Positions 53,740-62,855 are shown, numbered from the stretch's first letter. The stretch is DNA of 64,000 bases from Bacillota bacterium (GCA_023437715.1 JAEZFK010000036.1:66125-130124); one strand, 5' to 3'. The notes: generated by a model not told the origin, from the sequence alone. Numbers and translations: made by a program.

Positions 53740-54894
53740 CTACCCTCTCTGATACCGCCGCAAAACCGGCAGAAGCTCTTTTAAGGTGTCGATACAGTAA
53801 TCCACTTCTTCTATTGTATTATAGATTCCAAAACTGAACCGGAGCGTGGAATCCAGAAGCTCCTGTTTTACACCGATTCCCTTTAAGGTGCCGCTGACCG
53901 CCGGATGGTTGGAGGAGCAGGCAGAACCGGAGGACACGTAGATTCCCTTATCCTCCAAGGCATGCAAAAGCACCTCGCTGCGCACCCCAAAAAAGCTGGC
54001 GCTGACGATCTGAGGCGCAGAAAGCTCTCCGGGAAAGCTGTTGACCGTCACCTGGTCAAGCTCCGAAAGTCTGGAAATCATATGATCCTTAAGATCGTAA
54101 AGGGCCTTTATCTTTTCCCCGTGATCCGTATACATGATCCTGGCCGCCACACCAAGACCTGCGACTCCCGGAACATTTTCCGTGCCGGAGCGCATGCCTC
54201 TCTGCTGGCCTCCGCCGTAAATCAAAGGCCGGAGCTTCACCCTCTGGTCGGCGTAGAGAAAGCCCACACCCTTTGGCCCGTGAATCTTGTGGCCGCTGAC
54301 GGATAAAAGGTCGATTCCCTGGCGTTTTGGCCGGATGACGAATTTTCCATATGCCTGAATGGCATCCACATGAAACAGGATGGCCGGATTTTTCTTTTTT
54401 ATGATTCTGGAAATGTCTTCGATGGGCTCCACTGCGCCGATCTCATTATTTACATACATGACGGAAACGAGAATGGTTTCCGGGCGGATGGCCTCTTCCA
54501 GATCTTTAAGGCTTAAATGCCCCTGGCTGTCAACGGGAAGATAGGTCACGGAAAAGCCCTGTTCTTCCAGATATCCCAGAGGATTATACACGGACGGATG
54601 CTCAATGGCTGTGCTGATGATATGGTTTCCCGCCCGTTTATTGGCCGTGGCCGCTGCAATCAGAGCCATATTGTTGGATTCGGAGCCGCCGGAGGTGAAG
54701 ATGATCTCCTTGGGAGCCACCTTTAAAGTACCTGCTATGATTTCCGCCGCTTCCTTAATATACTGCTCCCCCTCCATGCCCTTTCTGTGCTTGGCGGATG
54801 GGTTGCCGTAATCCTCTGTCATGGTTTTTACTACAATATCCTTTACCGGCTCCAGCACTCTGGTAGAAGCCGAATTGTCAAAATAAACTTCCAT
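53740..54894 (-). CDS. Cysteine desulfurase, NifS/IscS family
   Basis: 384-residue PLP enzyme that moves sulphur from cysteine to an enzyme persulfide. Seen: YFDNSASTRVLEPV start, THPS-type region AIEHPSVYNP, PLP lysine in SGHKIHGPKGVGF near residue 203, and the loop with catalytic Cys in SSGSACSSNHPAVSG near 325. It is located directly before thiI, so it is probably the dedicated sulphur donor for tRNA s4U (as NifZ in Bacillus) rather than the general Fe-S enzyme. Confidence 0.94.
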   Translation of the reverse strand: MEVYFDNSASTRVLEPVKDIVVKTMTEDYGNPSAKHRKGMEGEQYIKEAAEIIAGTLKVAPKEIIFTSGGSESNNMALIAAATANKRAGNHIISTAIEHPSVYNPLGYLEEQGFSVTYLPVDSQGHLSLKDLEEAIRPETILVSVMYVNNEIGAVEPIEDISRIIKKKNPAILFHVDAIQAYGKFVIRPKRQGIDLLSVSGHKIHGPKGVGFLYADQRVKLRPLIYGGGQQRGMRSGTENVPGVAGLGVAARIMYTDHGEKIKALYDLKDHMISRLSELDQVTVNSFPGELSAPQIVSASFFGVRSEVLLHALEDKGIYVSSGSACSSNHPAVSGTLKGIGVKQELLDSTLRFSFGIYNTIEEVDYCIDTLKELLPVLRRYQRG

Positions 54895-54911
54895 ATCTGA
54901 TTCTCTTCTTT

Positions 54912-55655
54912 CTAAGTAAGCCCCTCCAGCTGGAAAGCCAGCACAGACAAGATGGCAAGTCCCGCCGTCTCAGTCCTTAAAATCCGCTTTCCCAGGGTGA
55001 TCTGTTTTGCTCCCAGGCGCTGTGCAAGCTCCACCTCAGAGTTCTCAAAACCGCCTTCCGGCCCGATAAAAATTCCCACGTCCATCCCGGGCCTTGCCCC
55101 GGACAGGATTTCCCTGGTTTCCGCCATGTCCTTTGCGTGTTCAAAGGGAATGAGGGTTAAGTCAAAGGTTCCCGAAAGAGCCAGGGCTTCCCGAAAGCTC
55201 ATGACAGGCCTTATTTCCGGTATAATGAGCCGCTTGGACTGCTTGGCCGCACTTTCCGAGACTGCAGACCAGCGTCGAAGCTTTGACTCTTCTTTCTTTT
55301 TATCCAGCTTTACCACGGCTCTCTTCGTTTCCACCGGGATGATCTGATATACTCCAAGCTCAACGGCTTTCTGGATGATGAGCTCCATCTTATCCCCCTT
55401 GGGAAGTCCCTGGAATAACCAGAGCCTTGCGGGAAGCTCGCTTCCTCCCTCCTCTGCGGAGAGAATTTTTGCAGTCACCTCCCCGGCTGTCACCGAGTCC
55501 AGCTCACATAAGTAATCCTTATCCACGCCGTTGCTTATTAAAACCTTCTCTCCCGGGCCCATGCGAAGCACATTTTTAATATGGTTCACATCCGGGCCGG
55601 TGATTCGGATGCTTTCCGGGCCCACCTGCTCCTGATTGACAAAAAAGTGATACAT
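54912..55655 (-). CDS. rsmE: 16S rRNA m3U1498 methyltransferase RsmE
   Basis: 247-residue SPOUT-class methyltransferase. N-terminal PUA-like domain (FFVNQEQVG, HIKNVLRMGPGEKV) and C-terminal knot with FIGPEGGFENSEVELA and ITLGKRILRTETAG. Typical length. It follows prmA by 13 bases, the common Firmicutes order after dnaJ. A GGAAGAGG-like site precedes the ATG. Confidence 0.95.
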   Translation of the reverse strand: MYHFFVNQEQVGPESIRITGPDVNHIKNVLRMGPGEKVLISNGVDKDYLCELDSVTAGEVTAKILSAEEGGSELPARLWLFQGLPKGDKMELIIQKAVELGVYQIIPVETKRAVVKLDKKKEESKLRRWSAVSESAAKQSKRLIIPEIRPVMSFREALALSGTFDLTLIPFEHAKDMAETREILSGARPGMDVGIFIGPEGGFENSEVELAQRLGAKQITLGKRILRTETAGLAILSVLAFQLEGLT

Positions 55656-55668
55656 CCTCGGCCTCTTC

Positions 55669-56625
55669 CTATTTTTTTCTCACGGTCACGGAAACCCATT
55701 CTCCCTGATAGGTGATTTCCACCAGCTCAAAGGCTTCGTTTTCCGCAAATGCTTTTTTCACCGCTTCTTCTTTCATATTTATGATGCCGGAGGTGATGAA
55801 AATTGCGCCCTTTTTCATGTGGACAGGAATTTCCTTTTGAAGCAGGATGATGATGTCAGCCAGAATATTAGCCACCACCACATCGTATTTTTCAAAGCCA
55901 ACCGTTTCCTGAACGGCTTTATCGTCAATAATATTTCCCTGAAGAACCTTAAATTTATCGCCGGAAATTCCATTGGCCTCCAGATTTTCTCCCACCGCCG
56001 TAATGGCGTTTTCATCAAGGTCTGTTCCGAATACCTCTTTTGCTCCCAGCTTCAATGCGGTAATCCCTAAAATTCCGCTTCCGGTTCCGACATCCAGAAG
56101 AACAGTTTCCGGGGTCACATATTTTCTCAGCTGGCGGATGCAAAGCTGGGTTGTCTCATGCTGTCCGGTACCAAAGGCGGTTCCGGGATCAATTTCAATC
56201 AGCAGCTTGTCCTGGTGCTCCCTGGGAATTTCCTCCCAGGTGGGCTTTATCAGAATGTCATCCACGGTAAATGGCTTAAAATACTGCTTCCAGTTGTTGA
56301 TCCAGTCCTTATCCTCTGTTTCGCCGGTCTCAATGGTACGGGCTCCTAAGTCCGTGAACATGGAAAGCTCGTCAAGGCCTTCCTCCACCTTTTTTAACAT
56401 CTCCCCGATATCGGAATCCGGGTCTAAATAAAAGCTGACCTTAGCCACTCCCTCATCCGGAGGAAGCTCCGGTAAGATGTCAATAAACATCCCCTTGGTC
56501 TCCGCCTCTGTAAGAGGAATGTTATCCTCGATTTCAATTCCTTCTATTCCAATTTCATCAAACATGCTGCTGATTAAATCCACCGCTTCCGTTGTGGTGG
56601 TCAGCGTAAATTTCTTCCATTTCAT
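55669..56625 (-). CDS. prmA: Ribosomal protein L11 methyltransferase PrmA
   Basis: 318-residue SAM-dependent enzyme trimethylating ribosomal protein L11. The N-terminal substrate domain starts KWKKFTLTTTTEAVDLI. The methyltransferase domain has PGTAFGTGQHETTQLC near residue 150 and SAM motif LLDVGTGSGILGITALKLGA near 177, then VVANILADII. It lies ten bases after the TSUP gene and 13 before rsmE, in one probable operon. Confidence 0.95.
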   Translation of the reverse strand: MKWKKFTLTTTTEAVDLISSMFDEIGIEGIEIEDNIPLTEAETKGMFIDILPELPPDEGVAKVSFYLDPDSDIGEMLKKVEEGLDELSMFTDLGARTIETGETEDKDWINNWKQYFKPFTVDDILIKPTWEEIPREHQDKLLIEIDPGTAFGTGQHETTQLCIRQLRKYVTPETVLLDVGTGSGILGITALKLGAKEVFGTDLDENAITAVGENLEANGISGDKFKVLQGNIIDDKAVQETVGFEKYDVVVANILADIIILLQKEIPVHMKKGAIFITSGIINMKEEAVKKAFAENEAFELVEITYQGEWVSVTVRKK

Positions 56626-56634
56626 GGCAATCCC

Positions 56635-57381
56635 CTAACCTTTTATGATCTTTACAAATAAGCAGACAAGCACTACCAGAACCACCGGACGCACCACTTT
56701 TAAGCCGTTTTTCACTACAAGGCCGGAGCCCAGGTAATGGCCTGCAATGCAGAAAAGCCCGGAGGCCAGGCCCAGCGGAATTAAAACTTTCCCATTAAGT
56801 AAAAATGTGGCCAGAGCCGCAATATTCGACGCTAAATTTATCACCTTGGTCGTGCCTGAGGCAGACCTGACATCCATTTTGGCAATTCCTGTCAGCACCA
56901 GAAGCAGGAAAGTTCCGGTACCGGGACCGTAGAACCCGTCGTAGCAGCCGATGATGAGAGCCGCACCTATGGTAATAAGAAGCATCTTTCTCGTTGAAAG
57001 GCTGTCGATCTCTCCGCTGTCTCCCAAATTCTTGTTTTTGAGAACGTAGAAAGCCACCACAGGCAGAACTACCAGCAGCATCCCCTTTAACAGCCTTTCG
57101 CTGGAGAGCAAGGATAAATGAGCGCCCAGCGTGGAACCGATCACCGCAAAAAGCGCCGCCAGAATAGAAAGCTTCATCTTAATATAGCCGTTTCTGGCAT
57201 AACGGGCCGTGGAGATCACTGTTCCCATGGTGGAGCTCATCTTATTGGTTGCAATGGCAAAATGGGCCGGTATTCCTGCCGCCAAATAGGCCGGCAGGGA
57301 AATAAGCCCGCCTCCTCCGGCAATGGAATCCACAAAGCCCGCCAGAAAAACCAGGGGGCATACGATTATATACTGGTACAT
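56635..57381 (-). CDS. TSUP-family (TauE/SafE) membrane permease
   Basis: 248-residue membrane protein with about seven or eight helices and two internal TSUP repeats: AGFVDSIAGGGGLISLPAYL (about 15-34) and IGCYDGFYGPGTGTFLLLVL (about 139-158). The family moves sulphite, sulphur compounds or organic acids; direction and substrate are unknown here. GAGAGG precedes the ATG, with a promoter at 57443-57471. It stands between dnaJ and prmA, an uncommon insertion, and reads into prmA, rsmE, cysteine desulfurase and thiI. A sulphur link to the latter two is suggestive only. Confidence 0.9.
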   Translation of the reverse strand: MYQYIIVCPLVFLAGFVDSIAGGGGLISLPAYLAAGIPAHFAIATNKMSSTMGTVISTARYARNGYIKMKLSILAALFAVIGSTLGAHLSLLSSERLLKGMLLVVLPVVAFYVLKNKNLGDSGEIDSLSTRKMLLITIGAALIIGCYDGFYGPGTGTFLLLVLTGIAKMDVRSASGTTKVINLASNIAALATFLLNGKVLIPLGLASGLFCIAGHYLGSGLVVKNGLKVVRPVVLVVLVCLFVKIIKG

Positions 57382-57442
57382 GGGTTGTTCCTCTCCGCAG
57401 ATCTCTCTTACTTATAATTATGTTTATATGAAACCACATGAT

Positions 57443-57471
57443 ATCATAACATACAATGATATTGGTTGCAA
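57443..57471 (-). promoter_or_regulatory. Promoter of TSUP-prmA-rsmE
   Basis: Minus-strand TTGCAA (57466-57471), 17-base spacer, TATGAT (57443-57448). Confidence 0.75.
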
Positions 57472-57561
57472 GCGTATAAAACCAACCAACTTTTCCGCCT
57501 GCCCCTGAGGGATTTTCAACTTATTTTTAAAAAAATAATTTTTTTTGAAAAAGAATGCAAT

Positions 57562-57712
57562 AAAAAACAATGCTGGTGCATTAACTAATTGAACGGATGA
57601 AAATAACTTCTGTTCCGCACCGAAAGCAAGGGCAAAAAAAATATCAAGTAAACGAAATTCCTTGATGCATTACACCCCATCACACCCGCCTGAGCGGCCG
57701 GGAGCGGAACAG
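57562..57712 (-). ncRNA. Candidate structured RNA upstream of TSUP
   Basis: Outer 9-bp arms CTGTTCCGC (57610-57618) and GCGGAACAG (57704-57712) enclose a 6-bp hairpin ATCAAG/CTTGAT (57643-57666) and a CCGC/GCGG hairpin (57686-57697). On the minus strand an AATGC/GCATT stem with a T6 run (57562-57582) could end it. No promoter is convincing and no known RNA family was recognised. Confidence 0.3.
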
Positions 57713-57763
57713 GAACTATTTTCACAAATTACAATCTAAAGGCAATTAAACGTTGTAATGAAA

Positions 57764-57826
57764 AACAGGAAGCGCTGCTTACGGCCAAAACCCTTTGGCC
57801 ACAAAGAACGCTTCCTGCTTTTTTAT
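57764..57826. terminator. Terminator of dnaJ, bidirectional
   Basis: Outer arms AGGAAGCG and CGCTTCCT, inner GGCCAAA/TTTGGCC, with T-runs on both strands. Confidence 0.88.
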
Positions 57827-57832
57827 TTGAAA

Positions 57833-57902
57833 ATTTTCTGTTCAAAGATTTTCTTCCGAAAATTTCTGTCCGAGGATTTCTATCTAAGGATTTCTATTTA
57901 AA
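57833..57902. repeat. 14-bp tandem repeats at the end of dnaJ
   Basis: Five degenerate units (57833, 57847, 57861, 57875, 57889), the last two nearly identical (GATTTCTATCTAAG and GATTTCTATTTAAA). The last unit overlaps the dnaJ stop codon. Confidence 0.7.
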
Positions 57903-59027
57903 AATCCCTTTCTTTTTCTGCTTATCGTTTTCTACCACGCCATTCATAACGTCGTCATACTTACGGAGGGCTTCCTTTTGGGCCTCTGTCATGCGCTCCG
58001 GAACCTGAACCACTAAGGTGACATAATGGTCTCCCCGGACAGCCCGGTTACGCAGGGAGGGAACGCCCTTCCCCTTTAAGCGGACCTTGGTATCGGTCTG
58101 GGTGCCTGACTTCACCTCGTATTCCACCTCGCCGTCCACGGTCTTTATGCGGATGGTGCCGCCCAATGCCGCTTTTGCAAAAGAAATAGGGACAGTGGAA
58201 AAGATGCTTGTATCCTGGCGCTTGAAAATCGGATGGTTGGATACTACGGCCTCGACTAAAAGATCTCCTCTTTCGCCGCCGTTGGTTCCCGGCTCTCCTG
58301 CGCCTGCAAGGCGGACAGACTGGCCGTTGTCGATTCCCCCGGGAATGGTGACTTTGAATTTCTTTCTTTTTGTAATGTATCCGGTGCCATAGCAATCCGG
58401 GCACTTATCCTTTATGATAGTGCCGGTGCCGCCGCAGTCCGGGCAGGTCTGAACATTCTGCACCTGTCCAAAAAAGGATTGCTGGGTATACATGATTTTT
58501 CCTTTTCCATTACATTTTGGACATGTAACGGGAGAGGTCCCGGCTCTCGCACCGCTTCCGTGGCAGGAAGCGCACTCTTCCTTGAAATTGATCTCAATCT
58601 CTCTTTCACAGCCAAAGATCGCCTCCTCAAAGGTGATCCGGATGCTGGTTCTGACATTGGCTCCCCTGGATGGCCCATTGTATCGGGCGCTGCTCCTTCT
58701 TCCGCCGCCAAAAATATCCCCGAAAATATCGCCGAAGATATCTCCCATATCAGCGCCGGTGAAATCAAAGCCGCCAAAGCCGCCTGCTCCTGCGCTTCCG
58801 TCAAAGGCCGCAGACCCGAACTGGTCATACTGGCGCCTCTTGTCCGGATCGCTTAAAACGCTGTAAGCCTCGGAAGCCTGTTTAAACTTCTCCGCAGCTG
58901 CAGCATCTCCGGGGTTTGTGTCAGGATGGTATTTCTTTGCTAATGCCCTGTAGGCTTTTTTAATCGCTGCGTCATCCGCATCTCTCGGAACGCCCAGGAT
59001 TTCATAATAATCTTTTTTCTCTGCCAT
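57894..59027 (-). CDS. dnaJ: Chaperone protein DnaJ
   Basis: 377-residue Hsp40 co-chaperone that stimulates DnaK ATPase. J domain residues 1-70 with the HPD motif in KKYHPDTNPGD, a Gly/Phe-rich region with repeated GDIFGDIFG, four zinc repeats (CASCHGSG, CPKCNGKG, CPDCGGTG, CPDCYGTG) and the C-terminal substrate domains. The ATG at 59027 is chosen as AAAGGT lies seven bases upstream and MAEKKDYYEIL is the usual start. Last gene of the CIRCE operon; its 3' end lies within a 14-bp repeat. Confidence 0.97.
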   Translation of the reverse strand: MAEKKDYYEILGVPRDADDAAIKKAYRALAKKYHPDTNPGDAAAAEKFKQASEAYSVLSDPDKRRQYDQFGSAAFDGSAGAGGFGGFDFTGADMGDIFGDIFGDIFGGGRRSSARYNGPSRGANVRTSIRITFEEAIFGCEREIEINFKEECASCHGSGARAGTSPVTCPKCNGKGKIMYTQQSFFGQVQNVQTCPDCGGTGTIIKDKCPDCYGTGYITKRKKFKVTIPGGIDNGQSVRLAGAGEPGTNGGERGDLLVEAVVSNHPIFKRQDTSIFSTVPISFAKAALGGTIRIKTVDGEVEYEVKSGTQTDTKVRLKGKGVPSLRNRAVRGDHYVTLVVQVPERMTEAQKEALRKYDDVMNGVVENDKQKKKGIFK

Positions 59028-59064
59028 CTTAGGTCTACCTTTCATAAACTAAGCCTAATCCAAC

Positions 59065-59098
59065 GGAAAAAGTGCTGTATTACTACAACACTTTTTCC
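59065..59098 (-). other. Hairpin between dnaK and dnaJ
   Basis: GGAAAAAGTG(C/T)TGTA arms with a four-base loop, one mismatch pair. It is likely to reduce readthrough or stabilise the dnaK message, giving less DnaJ than DnaK. Confidence 0.65.
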
Positions 59099-59124
59099 AC
59101 AGTCCTGTCAAATGACCAAACTGG

Positions 59125-60987
59125 TTACACTTCTTTGTAATCGCCGTCAACCACATCGCTGTCCTGATAGGAGGCATTTCCCGCTCCCATGTCAGGACCT
59201 GCGCCCTGGCCGCCTGCCTGGGACTGGGCCTGCTCATAAACCTTGGCAAACAGTGCCTGTGCGCTGTTCATCAGCTTTTCTTTGCCAGCCTTAATATCTT
59301 CTACCTGGGCATCGGTCATTTCTTCAATAGGAGCTCTTCCGATGGCTTCTTTTAAAGCATTTAAGTCTGCTTCCACCGCCGCTTTGCCGTTTGCGTCAAT
59401 CTTGTCTCCAACCTCCTGAAGTGCCTTTTCTGTCTGGAAGACCATGGAGTCTGCGTCATTTCTGGCATCAATGGCCTCCTTGCGCTTCTTATCCTGAGCC
59501 TCGTACTCTGCCGCTTCCTTAACTGCCTTTTCAATATCTGAATCGGACATGTTGGAGCCGGAGGTAATGGTAATGTGCTGTTCCTTGCCTGTTCCCAAAT
59601 CCTTTGCGGAAACATTTACAATACCGTTGGCATCGATGTCAAAGGTAACCTCGATCTGCGGAACGCCTCTTCTTGCTGGCGGAATTCCATCCAGACGGAA
59701 CTGGCCTAAGGTCTTGTTGTCTCTTGCAAACTGTCTCTCACCCTGTACCACATGGATATCAACCGCTGTCTGGTTGTCTGCCGCTGTGGAGAAGATCTGG
59801 CTCTTCTTTGTCGGGATGGTGGTATTTCTCTCAATCAGTCTGGTGGCTACGCCGCCCATGGTCTCAATGGATAAGGAAAGAGGAGTTACATCCAGAAGCA
59901 GGATATCCCCTGCGCCTGCGTCTCCTGCAAGCTTTCCGCCCTGGATGCTGGCGCCGATGGCAACACATTCATCAGGGTTTAAGGACTTGGAAGGTTCTTT
60001 GCCTGTCAGCTGTTTTACTTTTTCCTGGGAAGCCAGCATACGTGTGGAACCGCCTACCAGCAGAACCTTTCCTAATTCTGAGGAGCTGATGCCTGCATCT
60101 CTCAATGCGTTCTGTACCGGAACTGCGGTTCTCTCGATGAGGTCCAGTGTCAGCTCGTCGAATTTCGCTCTGGTTAAGTTCATGTCCAGATGCTTGGGTC
60201 CTTCTGCTGTTGCTGTGATGAAAGGCAGGTTGATATTGGTGGTTGTGGAAGAGGACAGTTCCTTCTTCGCTTTCTCAGCCGCTTCTTTCAGTCTCTGCAT
60301 TGCCATCTTATCTGCGGATAAATCAACGCCTTCCGCTTTCTTAAATTCGTCAACCATCCACTGGGTAAGGCGGTTATCAAAGTCATCGCCTCCAAGACGG
60401 GTGTCGCCGTTGGTGGAAAGCACCTCGATGACGCCGTCGCCGATATCAATAATGGAAACATCAAAGGTACCGCCGCCTAAGTCGTATACCATGATCTTCT
60501 GCTCTTTTTCATTGTCAAGGCCGTAAGCCAGGGCTGCTGCCGTAGGCTCGTTGATGATACGCTTTACATCAAGACCTGCGATCTTACCTGCATCCTTTGT
60601 AGCCTGACGCTGTGCATCATTAAAATATGCCGGTACGGTAATAACTGCTTCCGTAACTGTTTCTCCTAAATAAGCCTCTGCATCTGCCTTTAATTTCTGA
60701 AGAATCATGGCAGAAATCTCCTGAGGGCTGTAGCTCTTGCCGTCAATGGTCACTCTGTAATCGGTTCCCATATGTCTCTTAATGGAAGAGATGGTGCGGT
60801 CCGCATTTGTAACCGCCTGGCGCTTTGCAGGCTCGCCTACAAGTCTCTCTCCGTTCTTTGTAAATGCAACGATGGACGGTGTGGTTCTCACGCCTTCGCT
60901 GTTGGGAATTACAACCGGCTTTCCGCCTTCCATAACAGCCACACAGCTGTTTGTCGTTCCTAAGTCAATACCAATGATCTTGCCCAT
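59125..60987 (-). CDS. dnaK: Molecular chaperone DnaK
   Basis: 620-residue Hsp70 chaperone. ATPase domain begins GKIIGIDLGTTNSCVAV and includes YDLGGGTFDVSII near residue 170 and LVGGSTRM near 312. The linker DILLLDVTPLSLSIET leads to the substrate-binding domain, and the C-terminal lid ends in a Gly/Gln/Ala-rich tail with the terminal DGDYKEV. AGGAGG precedes the ATG. It lies 71 bases after grpE and before dnaJ. Confidence 0.98.
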   Translation of the reverse strand: MGKIIGIDLGTTNSCVAVMEGGKPVVIPNSEGVRTTPSIVAFTKNGERLVGEPAKRQAVTNADRTISSIKRHMGTDYRVTIDGKSYSPQEISAMILQKLKADAEAYLGETVTEAVITVPAYFNDAQRQATKDAGKIAGLDVKRIINEPTAAALAYGLDNEKEQKIMVYDLGGGTFDVSIIDIGDGVIEVLSTNGDTRLGGDDFDNRLTQWMVDEFKKAEGVDLSADKMAMQRLKEAAEKAKKELSSSTTTNINLPFITATAEGPKHLDMNLTRAKFDELTLDLIERTAVPVQNALRDAGISSSELGKVLLVGGSTRMLASQEKVKQLTGKEPSKSLNPDECVAIGASIQGGKLAGDAGAGDILLLDVTPLSLSIETMGGVATRLIERNTTIPTKKSQIFSTAADNQTAVDIHVVQGERQFARDNKTLGQFRLDGIPPARRGVPQIEVTFDIDANGIVNVSAKDLGTGKEQHITITSGSNMSDSDIEKAVKEAAEYEAQDKKRKEAIDARNDADSMVFQTEKALQEVGDKIDANGKAAVEADLNALKEAIGRAPIEEMTDAQVEDIKAGKEKLMNSAQALFAKVYEQAQSQAGGQGAGPDMGAGNASYQDSDVVDGDYKEV

Positions 60988-61058
60988 AGTTTTTTCCTCC
61001 TATTTGATAAACAAAATGTACAAATTTTTCTGTTTTTTGAAATTATCTGTTTTATATA

Positions 61059-61727
61059 TTAATTTGCCACCTGCACCATGGAATGTCTCACCACGGTGTC
61101 GCGGTAGGTATAACCCTTTTGAAGCTCCTGGGATACAATATTTTCTCCCAGAGACTCGTCTTCTATATGCATTACCGCGTTATGAAAATTGGGATCAAAG
61201 GGCTTTCCTAAAGCTTCGATAGGCTTTACGCCCGCCTCTTCCAGGGTTTTCATAAGCTGCTTGTATATCTTATCCATTCCTTCCGCAAAAGGAGAGCCTT
61301 TATCCTCCTCAGGAATGGCTGCAAGGCCTCGTTCCATACTGTCCACTACCGGCAGGATTCTTTCCACCATATCCCTGGCCCCGATTTCAAACATAGCTGT
61401 TTTTTCTTTCTCGGTTCTCTTGCGGAAATTATCGAATTCAGCCATGTTTCTCTGTAACCGGTCTGTCAGCTCCTCGATCTTTTCGTCCCTGGGGTCCTTT
61501 TTCTCTTTCTTCCTGCCGAAAAATCCTTTTTTCTCAGTATCGGACTTCCCATTCTCCTCTGCCGTTTCTGCCTGCTCTGCGTCCGGATTCTCTGTCTCCG
61601 CTCCGTCTTCTTTTTCTGTCGATGCTTCCTTATCTTCCTCTGTCTCTATTTCAACTTCAGCGGAAACGGCGTCATCGTCTTTTAAAAGCTCTTCCGCCAA
61701 AATTTCCTCTGTCTTTCTGTCTTCCAT
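61059..61727 (-). CDS. grpE: Nucleotide exchange factor GrpE
   Basis: 222-residue cofactor releasing ADP from DnaK. An acidic, low-complexity N-terminus (about 1-75) is followed by the coiled coil RLQRNMAEFDNFRKRTEKEK and the C-terminal beta domain with PFDPNFHNAVMHIED and LQKGYTYRDTVVRHSMV. AAAGGAAG precedes the ATG. It starts ten bases after hrcA. Confidence 0.97.
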   Translation of the reverse strand: MEDRKTEEILAEELLKDDDAVSAEVEIETEEDKEASTEKEDGAETENPDAEQAETAEENGKSDTEKKGFFGRKKEKKDPRDEKIEELTDRLQRNMAEFDNFRKRTEKEKTAMFEIGARDMVERILPVVDSMERGLAAIPEEDKGSPFAEGMDKIYKQLMKTLEEAGVKPIEALGKPFDPNFHNAVMHIEDESLGENIVSQELQKGYTYRDTVVRHSMVQVAN

Positions 61728-61737
61728 GCTCTTCCTT

Positions 61738-62787
61738 TCACCTTTCTTCTTTTTTCATAACGGCATCCAGCTGCGTCATAAGGCTTCGCAATGTGCTGAG
61801 CACCTTTTCATAGTCCATTCGTTTCGGCCCTATGATCCCGATGGTTCCTCTTAAGCCTTCGCCAAGTTCATAGTTGGCCGTTACAATGCTGCAGTCCTTC
61901 ATGGTCTGGACAGGAGCCTCGTCACCGATGTATACCTGGATGCCCAGTCCGTTATCCTGGCTGTTCACATCCTCCACCAGCTCCTGCAAAAGCTCCTTCT
62001 GTTCCAGGGCCCCGATGAGCTGGCTGGCCTTTTCCCCGTCGCTTAACTCCGGGTACTTAAAAATGTTGGTGGCTCCGCTGGTATAAATCTGAAGATCTTC
62101 ATCATCGGCCCGGATTGCCGCCGCCACTTCGGTGAGCACCTGGTCCACTACCTCCCGGTGGGAACCGGCCTGGCTCTTTAACCTGCTGATAATATCTAAA
62201 TTAATCTCCTCAATGGTCAGCCCGTTAAGGGCGCTGTTTAAGAGAATGTTCAGATTCAGAAGTTCTTCGTCGTCCAGCTCCTTATGAATGGGGATCATGG
62301 TATTCTTAATGATATTTCCCTCCACCACGATCACTACCAGAAGCTTTTTCTCATCCATCCTTGACAGCTGGATGAATTTCAATTTGTTATGATGATACTG
62401 GGGAGCGCTTATCATGGCCGCATAATTGGTGTTCTGGGCCAGAAGCCTTGCCATCTGCTTCAGCAGAAGCTCCACACGGTCTACCCGCTTTAACATCATA
62501 TCCTTGATTTCTGTGACCTCGTCTTCCTTTTCCTGCATGATCTGGTCCACATAGAAGCGGTATCCCTTGTCGGAAGGAATTCTTCCGGCTGAGGTATGGG
62601 GCTGCATGATGTATCCCAGCTCCTCCAGATCAGACATCTCATTCCGGATCGTGGCAGAGCTTAAATTCAAATCCGTATACTTTGAAATGGTGCGTGACCC
62701 AACCGGTTCCCCGGTCTCCAGGTATGTCTTAATGATCGCTTTTAATATGGTGACTTTCCGGTCATCCAGCCGATCCCTGTCATTCAA
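61738..62787 (-). CDS. hrcA: Heat-shock repressor HrcA
   Basis: 349-residue repressor that binds CIRCE and is kept active by GroEL. The winged helix lies in residues 1-75 (KAIIKTYLETGEPVGSRTI, LNLSSATIRNEMSDLEELGYI) with PHTSAGRIPSDKGYRFYVD next, followed by the GAF-like domain. The start is uncertain: I favour the TTG at 62787, with GGAAG eight bases upstream; a GTG at 62796 abuts the ribosome site. It is first in the operon and represses its own promoter through the CIRCE element at 62815-62841. Confidence 0.94.
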   Translation of the reverse strand: MNDRDRLDDRKVTILKAIIKTYLETGEPVGSRTISKYTDLNLSSATIRNEMSDLEELGYIMQPHTSAGRIPSDKGYRFYVDQIMQEKEDEVTEIKDMMLKRVDRVELLLKQMARLLAQNTNYAAMISAPQYHHNKLKFIQLSRMDEKKLLVVIVVEGNIIKNTMIPIHKELDDEELLNLNILLNSALNGLTIEEINLDIISRLKSQAGSHREVVDQVLTEVAAAIRADDEDLQIYTSGATNIFKYPELSDGEKASQLIGALEQKELLQELVEDVNSQDNGLGIQVYIGDEAPVQTMKDCSIVTANYELGEGLRGTIGIIGPKRMDYEKVLSTLRSLMTQLDAVMKKEER

Positions 62788-62814
62788 GCTCCTCACTTCC
62801 TTTCTGAGTTTTTA

Positions 62815-62841
62815 TTAGCACTCAACGTTTAGGAGTGCTAA
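62815..62841. promoter_or_regulatory. CIRCE heat-shock operator
   Basis: Perfect TTAGCACTC, nine-base spacer, GAGTGCTAA, matching the HrcA-binding CIRCE consensus, between the promoter and hrcA. Confidence 0.98.
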
Positions 62842-62855
62842 TATCTTCTTTTCAT

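Larger units (their letters stand above)
57382..57893. other. 512-base region between dnaJ and the TSUP gene
   Basis: Holds the TSUP promoter (57443-57471), a candidate structured RNA (57562-57712), the dnaJ terminator (57764-57826) and 14-bp tandem repeats (57833-57902). No protein-coding frame of note is present. Confidence 0.65.
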
